64,000 bases of DNA from Actinomycetota bacterium (GTDB lineage Bacteria > Actinomycetota > Acidimicrobiia > Acidimicrobiales > Ilumatobacteraceae): assembly GCA_016700055.1 (NCBI GenBank), contig CP064997.1:2480001-2544000 (forward strand), read 5' to 3'. The translations under genes and the position numbers were made by a program. The notes beneath the pieces are model-generated. The model saw only the letters and a list, made by a program, of their open reading frames with translations. It was not told the DNA's origin and ran no database searches. Shown here one piece after another: positions 58,943 through 64,000 of the stretch (position 1 is the stretch's first letter; each line of letters opens with the position of its first letter).

Positions 58943-60448
58943 TCATGTCGCGCGGCGGGGGAACAGCGCCTCGCCCTTCACCACCGCGGCCCCACCGGGG
59001 TAGCGGCCCCACTCGCCGGCCTCGGGCAGGCGCTGCGCGTCGACCCGGCCGGCGAGGCCGATCCGCTCCCAGATGGTCTGGCACGTGCCGGGCACTGCTG
59101 GCGACGCGAGCACGGCGACGATGCGCAACGCTTCGAGCGCGTCGCCCATCACCGCATCGACCGCGGCCCCGGGCTCTGCCTTCCACGGCTCGTTCGCCTC
59201 GAGGTACGCGTTCGTCGCCCGGATGAGCTGCCACGTCGCCTCGAGCGCCCGTGACGGCTCGACCGCGGCCCAGCGCTCGGTGGTCTCCGCGACGGCGCTC
59301 GCGGCGGCCTCGGCCAGCGAGCTGTCGAGGCGCGGTGCCGGGCCGACGCCGCCGCACTTCTTGGCCACCACTGTCGCGACGCGCGAAAGCAGGTTGCCCA
59401 AGTTGTTGGCGAGGTCGGCGTTGAAGCGGGCGGTCAGGCCCTCGTAGGTGAAGTCGCCGTCCTGGCCGTACGGCGTCTCCGCGAGCACGTAGTAGCGGAA
59501 CCCGTCGAGACCGAAGTCGTCGACGAGGTCGAGCGGGTTGACGACGTTGCCGGTGGTCTTCGAGATCTTCTCGCCCCCGGCGAGCAGCCAGCCACCGACA
59601 GCCCAGCCCCGCGGCGGCTCGATGCCGGCCGACAACAGCATCGCCGGCCAGTAGACGCAGTGGTGGCGGATGATGTCCTTGCCGATCAGGTGGTAGTCGA
59701 CGGGCCACCAACGCGCGAACTGCTCGTCGTCGCTGCCGTAGCCGACAGCAGACAGGTAGTTGGTCAGCGCGTCGAACCACACGTAGGCGACGTGCTTGGC
59801 ATCCCACGGCAGCGGGATGCCCCACGTGAGGCTCGTGCGGCTGACGGAGAAGTCGCGCAGGCCGGAGCGGATCAGCCCGAGCGCTTCGTTCGCCCTGTGG
59901 TCGGGCACGATCGCGCGGGGGTGCGCGGCGTAGTGGTCGAGCAGGCGGTCCTCGAAGCGCGACAGCCGGAAGAAGTAGTTCTCCTCCTCGTACTCCTCGA
60001 CCGGGCGTTTGTGGATGCGGCAGTTGTCGCCGTCGAGCTCGTCGTCGGTGTAGTACTCCTCGCAGGCCACGCAGTACTTGCCGCGGTATACGTCGAGCTC
60101 GATGTCGCCCGCGTCGTAGCACGACTGGAGCAGGCGCTGCACGGCCACGCGGTGGCGGGGCTCGGTGGTGCGGATGAAGTCGTCGTTGGTGATGCCGAGG
60201 CGCTGCCACGCCTCGACGAACTGGGGAGCGATCTCGTCGGCGAACTGCTGGGGCGACTTGCCGGCCGCCTCTGCCGCCTGCTGGATCTTCAGCCCGTGCT
60301 CGTCGGTGCCGGTCAGGAGGTGCACGTCGTCGCCGAGCAGCCTGTGCCACCGGGCAAGCGCGTCGGCGACGATGGTCGTATACGCGTGGCCGAGGTGGGG
60401 CTTCGCGTTTACGTAGTAGATCGGCGTGGTGAGGTAGAAGCGGCTCAC
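58943..60448 (-). CDS. metG: methionyl-tRNA synthetase
   Basis: A 501-residue class I synthetase of the short MetG2 type. The HIGH motif is HLGH (NAKPHLGHAYTT), followed by GTDEHGLKIQ. The KMSKS loop reads KISKT. A zinc knuckle is partly visible as YCVACEEYY; the second pair of cysteines is not standard (NCRIH). No C-terminal tRNA-binding domain is present. The GTG at 60448 overlaps the stop of the upstream membrane gene (GTGA) and TAGCCT lies 7 nt before it. Confidence 0.95.
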   Translation of the reverse strand: MSRFYLTTPIYYVNAKPHLGHAYTTIVADALARWHRLLGDDVHLLTGTDEHGLKIQQAAEAAGKSPQQFADEIAPQFVEAWQRLGITNDDFIRTTEPRHRVAVQRLLQSCYDAGDIELDVYRGKYCVACEEYYTDDELDGDNCRIHKRPVEEYEEENYFFRLSRFEDRLLDHYAAHPRAIVPDHRANEALGLIRSGLRDFSVSRTSLTWGIPLPWDAKHVAYVWFDALTNYLSAVGYGSDDEQFARWWPVDYHLIGKDIIRHHCVYWPAMLLSAGIEPPRGWAVGGWLLAGGEKISKTTGNVVNPLDLVDDFGLDGFRYYVLAETPYGQDGDFTYEGLTARFNADLANNLGNLLSRVATVVAKKCGGVGPAPRLDSSLAEAAASAVAETTERWAAVEPSRALEATWQLIRATNAYLEANEPWKAEPGAAVDAVMGDALEALRIVAVLASPAVPGTCQTIWERIGLAGRVDAQRLPEAGEWGRYPGGAAVVKGEALFPRRAT

Positions 60449-61779
60449 TCTGGCGAGGCTACGGGTTCGTCCTTCACCACAGCCGGGGCATTTGGGGTGG
60501 TGGTCGCGGGCGCCGGGGCCGTGCCCGCCCCGTCTCTGAGGAGCGCCCACGCTCCCACGGCCGCGAGGAGGAGCGCTACGACCAGGGTGCCGAGATGGAT
60601 CCCGGCCACCACGAGCAGGAGGGCTGCGGCGGCGAACGCGACGAGGGCGACGGCGTCGGAGTGTGCGCTCACGATGGACAGCAGGGAGCCACCGGAGTCG
60701 CTGGCGTTCGCCCGCAGGGCCTTGACTCGTTCCCCACCACCGGTCAGCCAGGCGACCAAGGCGATGATCGCCCCCACCAAGATGGTGACCAGCACCAGCG
60801 AGTAGAGGCTGGACGCGAGGGTGGTGGTCACGTCGTGGATCGCCGCGCGCGCGCCGGGTTTGAGCACGAGCGTCGGCGAGTCCCTCACGATCCTCTTGAC
60901 GACGGCGCTCACCACCAGCATCGCCACCGAGGAGGCCAGCACGAGACCGATCACCATTCGACGGCGGCGACGGGCGAGCGCGACCGCGCCGACGAGGCAC
61001 ACCGCGGTGATGATCAAGATCGCGACGATGGCTCGGCGCATCAGGACCACCGCTCGCTGAGCGGCAACGATCGATCCCTGGGCGTCGGCCAGCGCATCGC
61101 TGCGGTAGACGACGAGCTGACCGAACTCGGGGCTGAGCGTCTTCCCGAATGCCTCCTCGAGCGCGGCGATGTTCTCGGCAGACGAATCGGAGCGGTCGAG
61201 ATCGGGGACGTCGACGTCATCGAGGAGCCCGATGTTCTGCACGGCGAGCAGGCCGCGAGCCAGCAGCGGTGTCAGGTCGATGCTCACCTCCCCGTCGGTG
61301 ACGGTGAAGCCGTCGACGAGTCCATCGCCCTCGACCAGGCGGACGAACGCGCCGTGGGCCCGCTCCACTGCGACCAGCATCACCTCGCGCACCGGCTCGG
61401 ACGAGATCAGGGAGTCGACCTCGTTCTGGACGAAGTTGCGCGCCCCTCCGACGATGGCCGGAGCGAGAAAGCCCAGGTTCTCGGGCAGCTTGTCATCGAG
61501 GGTCGCCTGAGGATCGACGAGCCCGAAGATCTCGTCGGTGATGAACGCGGCGAGGCCGGCGGTCACCGCCGGATCGTCGAGCGCGGCGTCGGCGGCCTTG
61601 ACAGTCGCCGAGGAGTCGAAGATCACCCTCGACGCCCAGATCGAAACCACGCTGGCGAGCACACCGATGACGGCGATCACGGCGACGACGCCGGCCAACA
61701 CCGCGCGGACCCGCGAGCGCATGCCGATCGCCGGCGGCGAGGGCGAGGGGGACATCTCAGGCAGGGACGATGTACTCAT
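60445..61779 (-). CDS. multi-pass membrane protein, unknown function
   Basis: A 444-residue protein that I do not recognise. One hydrophobic segment is near the N-terminus (residues 25-50); a long extracytoplasmic part of about 190 residues follows, rich in Asp/Glu and hydrophobic helices; three to four membrane segments are in the last 200 residues, ending in a Pro/Ala/Thr tail. The DDPAVTAGLAAFI start of the extracytoplasmic part recurs in actinobacterial membrane proteins of unknown role. It overlaps the metG start by 4 nt, so it is co-translated with metG. Confidence 0.7.
   Translation of the reverse strand: MSTSSLPEMSPSPSPPAIGMRSRVRAVLAGVVAVIAVIGVLASVVSIWASRVIFDSSATVKAADAALDDPAVTAGLAAFITDEIFGLVDPQATLDDKLPENLGFLAPAIVGGARNFVQNEVDSLISSEPVREVMLVAVERAHGAFVRLVEGDGLVDGFTVTDGEVSIDLTPLLARGLLAVQNIGLLDDVDVPDLDRSDSSAENIAALEEAFGKTLSPEFGQLVVYRSDALADAQGSIVAAQRAVVLMRRAIVAILIITAVCLVGAVALARRRRRMVIGLVLASSVAMLVVSAVVKRIVRDSPTLVLKPGARAAIHDVTTTLASSLYSLVLVTILVGAIIALVAWLTGGGERVKALRANASDSGGSLLSIVSAHSDAVALVAFAAAALLLVVAGIHLGTLVVALLLAAVGAWALLRDGAGTAPAPATTTPNAPAVVKDEPVASPE
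60456..60461 (-). promoter_or_regulatory. -10-like hexamer of leaderless metG
   Basis: TAGCCT on the minus strand, 7 nt from the metG GTG, inside the 3' end of the membrane protein gene. It could allow metG to be transcribed on its own. Confidence 0.45.
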
Positions 61780-61861
61780 GCGGATCTGTCTGCTCTCCCC
61801 GCGCCCTGGTCGAGCGCCATTCGCGGACCTTCCGAGGAGACCTCACCGGTCACTGTATGCA

Positions 61862-63256
61862 TCAGAGGCCGGTCGCTGCTTTCACGCGACCGTCGGCCAC
61901 GGCCAGCTGATGGGCCGCGAAGTCGGCCTCGTTCTGATCGGCGTAGCGGTGGGCGAACTCGGCCATCGCGCGGTCGAAGCGATCGGAGTTGCCCAGATAC
62001 CCGGCGATGGCGGTCGGCTGCCCGGAGCGGGCGTGGGCACGGGCGAGGCTCCATCCGCACACGCGGGCGTATGCGGCCAACGCCACCGGACCCATGTGAT
62101 CGATGTCGGCCGAGGCCTTCATGTCGCGAAGCTGGCGCCAGTAGTAGTGGCGCCCGTCGAGGGTCGACGCGCTCCACCCGAGGAAGATGTCGCTCGCGGC
62201 CTGCATCTGACGCTGGCCCTCGACCACCCTGTGGCCCGGTTGCTCGTGCTCCGAGGGCTGCAGGAACTTCTCCAGCACCGAGGCCCGCGCCTCCTTCATC
62301 TGCAACAACAGGGGAGCGCCGGTGCGCCGGCACTGCAGAAGGCCGATGAACGCCCGCAGTCCCACGCTGCCGACGCCGACGATCTTGTGAGCGATGTCGA
62401 CGAACTCGTAGCCCTCGAGCACGCCGCGCGGCCCGGGGAGCAACGACTCGCGGTACTGGTGGTAGGTGTCCTTGATCCCGGCGCGCAGCTTGTTGACCTG
62501 CCGGGTGCTCACGACAGTCGAGAGCGGCATCACGAGCGGCGGATCGTCGACGATGCGCAACCGGCCGTCGACTTCGGTGCAGAGCTTGCGTGCCGCATTG
62601 AGGCTGGTCCGCTGCCGCGCCTTCGCGAGGTTCGCTTCGGCGCGACGGCGTTGCTCCTTGCCGACGTACTGGCGTGCGGACGCCACGACCTCGTCGGCGT
62701 TCGTTCGTGCGTACCAGGTGTCGAGCGGTGTCATGCGAGCGAACTCGGCCATCGCCGAGCGGTACCTCGCCGCGCACGCCAGCGCCGCTGCATCCTCGCT
62801 CTCCCGGCCGCGAAGGCCGTTCGACCGGGCCGCGATCGTGAAGCTGGTGACGAGACGCTTCAGGTCCCACTCCCACGGGCCCGGAAGTGTCTCGTCGAAG
62901 TCGTTCAGGTCGAACAGCAGTTGGCGCTCCGGCGAGGCGAACACACCGAAGTTGGAGAGGTGGGCGTCGCCGCAGAGCTGCACGGTCAGCCCCGTGGTGG
63001 GCGTGGCGGCAAGGTCGGCGGCCATGATCGCCGCCGCTCCGCGGTAGAACGCGGAGGAACTCGCCCCCATGCGGCCGTGGCGGATCGGGACCAGGTCTGC
63101 CGAGCGGAACTCGTCCTGCTCGAGCAGGATCGCTACCGGGTCGGCACGATCCCCGGCGGGGGTCCACTCACCGTGGGTGCCCCGTGGGAGCTGGCGGCGG
63201 AGCTCGGTGCCGGTCTCGATCGCGTCGGCTGGCGGAGTCGTGCTCCGTGGGGTCAT
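61862..63256 (-). CDS. DUF2252 family protein
   Basis: A 464-residue protein of the DUF2252 family, which has a kinase-like fold. It has the family segments FYRGAAAIMAADLA, LCGDAHLSNFG (resembling the HGD catalytic loop of phosphotransferases), FDLNDFDETLPGPWEWDLKRL (metal-binding acidic residues) and QGQRQMQAASDIFLGW-like downstream parts. The biochemical role is unknown. The ATG at 63256 overlaps the stop of the small membrane protein gene (ATGA). Confidence 0.85.
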   Translation of the reverse strand: MTPRSTTPPADAIETGTELRRQLPRGTHGEWTPAGDRADPVAILLEQDEFRSADLVPIRHGRMGASSSAFYRGAAAIMAADLAATPTTGLTVQLCGDAHLSNFGVFASPERQLLFDLNDFDETLPGPWEWDLKRLVTSFTIAARSNGLRGRESEDAAALACAARYRSAMAEFARMTPLDTWYARTNADEVVASARQYVGKEQRRRAEANLAKARQRTSLNAARKLCTEVDGRLRIVDDPPLVMPLSTVVSTRQVNKLRAGIKDTYHQYRESLLPGPRGVLEGYEFVDIAHKIVGVGSVGLRAFIGLLQCRRTGAPLLLQMKEARASVLEKFLQPSEHEQPGHRVVEGQRQMQAASDIFLGWSASTLDGRHYYWRQLRDMKASADIDHMGPVALAAYARVCGWSLARAHARSGQPTAIAGYLGNSDRFDRAMAEFAHRYADQNEADFAAHQLAVADGRVKAATGL

Positions 63257-63435
63257 GCCTTCGTCGACGAGGCGCTACCGATGAGTGCCGAGACGAGGAT
63301 GCCCATGGGGAGCGCGCCCCAGTAGCTGAGACCGAGACCCGGGGCGACGTTGCCGAAGAACAGCATCAGCAGCCACGTCGCCGGGAACGTCGCGACCAGG
63401 AAGACGAGGAGCCCACCGAGTAGTGCGGTGATCAT
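63253..63435 (-). CDS. small two-span membrane protein, coupled to DUF2252 gene
   Basis: A 60-residue protein with two hydrophobic segments (ALLGGLLVFLVATFPATWLL and SYWGALPMGILVSALIG) and a Ser/Lys C-terminus. AAGGAGGG 7 nt before the ATG at 63435 is one of the best ribosome-binding sites here. The 3' end overlaps the DUF2252 start by 4 nt. I do not recognise it; it may anchor or assist the DUF2252 protein. Confidence 0.7.
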   Translation of the reverse strand: MITALLGGLLVFLVATFPATWLLMLFFGNVAPGLGLSYWGALPMGILVSALIGSASSTKA

Positions 63436-63570
63436 TGCGATTCCCTCCTTGTAGGGCGAGACCCGGTGCGCAGGGGCGCGGGCTGCCGGCGTGAGTATTA
63501 CCAATGGCTCGACCGGTTGTGTGGATCCCGACGGGCTGCACCAGAACCGCACCCGAGCCGACCGACCGCG

Positions 63571-64000
63571 TCAGGAGCGCAGCGACCGGAACTTCCAGCC
63601 GGCGCCGAAGCCCGCCGCGGCGACAGCGGTGGTGGCCACCGCGGCGGTGGTGCGGCGGATGACGCTCTTCGTGCGCTGGCTGAAAATGACGATCGGCCAG
63701 CCCTGCCGGCGCGCGATGCGCTCGAGGCGCGCGTCGGGGTTGACGGCCACGGGATGACCGACGGCCTCGAGCATCGGCAGGTCGCCGGCGGAGTCGCTGT
63801 AGGCCCAGCACTGAGCGAGGTCGAAGCCCTCCCAGCGCGCAAGGTCGGTGATCGCCTCGACCTTGCCAACGCCATAGCAGAACGGCCCGACGAGCTCGCC
63901 GGTGTAGACGCCGTCGACCACCTCGCTGCAAGTGCCGATGCCGCCTGTCATGCCGAGCGACATGGCGAGCGGACCGACGATCTCTACCGGCGACGCAGAC
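63571..64000 (-). CDS. HAD-family phosphatase (SerB-like), C-terminal part
   Basis: The gene runs out of the right edge; 142 codons and the stop are visible. SASPVEIVGPLA and MTGGIGTCSEVVDG are typical of HAD-IB hydrolases (motif II region), VGKVEAI gives the motif III lysine, and YSDSAGDLPMLEAVGHPVAVN is motif IV. The protein ends in a hydrophobic and basic tail (about 30 residues, TTAAVATTAVAAAGFGAGW) that is unusual for phosphoserine phosphatase and could attach it to the membrane. The N-terminal DxDxT motif lies outside. Confidence 0.82.
   Translation of the reverse strand, partial: SASPVEIVGPLAMSLGMTGGIGTCSEVVDGVYTGELVGPFCYGVGKVEAITDLARWEGFDLAQCWAYSDSAGDLPMLEAVGHPVAVNPDARLERIARRQGWPIVIFSQRTKSVIRRTTAAVATTAVAAAGFGAGWKFRSLRS

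Noticed and set aside
1..64000. Mobile elements, integrated phage or recent foreign islands
   Set aside because: No transposase, integrase, terminal repeats or long stretch of different base composition was seen; only the gap at about 24.96-25.02 kb is visibly less GC-rich.

Overview
This 64 kb window is chromosomal DNA from a very high-GC actinobacterium. The evidence is GC-rich third codon positions throughout, an actinobacterial gene order (metG-tatD-...-rsmA-ispE and glmU-prs-rplY-pth-mfd-mazG-eno-divIC), a tiny bS22-type ribosomal protein gene, and many genes whose start codon sits 7-10 nt after a TANNNT hexamer with no Shine-Dalgarno, which suggests leaderless mRNAs. A deep-branching aerobic lineage such as Acidimicrobiia is my guess; it is an inference and I could not run a phylogeny. 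I see no insertion sequence, prophage, integrase, CRISPR array or rRNA. Coding density is very high and no gene-free gap exceeds about 160 bp.

Layout. 1-8.2 kb: end of panB, an epoxide hydrolase, HMG-CoA reductase with a DksA-type zinc-finger gene, aminopeptidase N, and a PfkB kinase-phosphohexomutase pair. 8.2-16.5 kb: a minus-strand nucleoside uptake and salvage operon (BMP-type lipoprotein, ABC ATPase, two permeases, two tandem adenosine deaminases, uracil phosphoribosyltransferase). 16.6-21.6 kb: SGNH hydrolase, an LPXTG wall protein, two crotonase-family enzymes, a Nudix hydrolase and two unknown proteins. 21.6-29.1 kb: two minus-strand operons of molybdenum-hydroxylase maturation genes (MocA-like, CoxG, CoxD, CoxE, XdhC pieces), sharing DNA with a DUF501-Ppx/GppA fusion, a GNAT enzyme and a secreted NlpC/P60 hydrolase. 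29.2-35.9 kb: glycogen debranching enzyme, CoA-transferase, FAD oxidoreductase, DsbA-like protein, an SDR lacking the usual catalytic Tyr/Lys, and a PIN-like protein. 35.9-44.4 kb: PAP2-type membrane protein, coxS-coxL-coxM (form II active-site loop), a LarA-type protein and a second large subunit. 44.4-55.7 kb: a long housekeeping block (divIC, eno, mazG, parvulin-like lipoprotein, mfd, pth, rplY, prs, glmU) ending at tRNA-Gln. 55.8-64 kb: bS22-type protein, ispE, rsmA, an RlpA-like barrel protein, tatD, metG, membrane proteins, a DUF2252 protein and the C-terminal part of a SerB-like phosphatase.

How it fits together. The nucleoside operon and the adjacent phosphomutase (probably acting on pentose phosphates) import and dismantle nucleosides. 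The cox genes form one molybdo-flavo-enzyme system spread over three loci: catalytic subunits at 37-44 kb, insertion ATPase, VWA and XdhC factors at 26-29 kb, and cofactor cytidylyltransferase with CoxG at 24 kb. The loops read AYRGAGR, so the substrate is uncertain and need not be CO. The main anomalies are a one-base frame break in xdhC, a glmU that stops before the acetyltransferase active site, the DUF501-Ppx fusion, paired hairpins inside the nucleoside operon, and HMG-CoA reductase co-existing with the MEP-pathway gene ispE.
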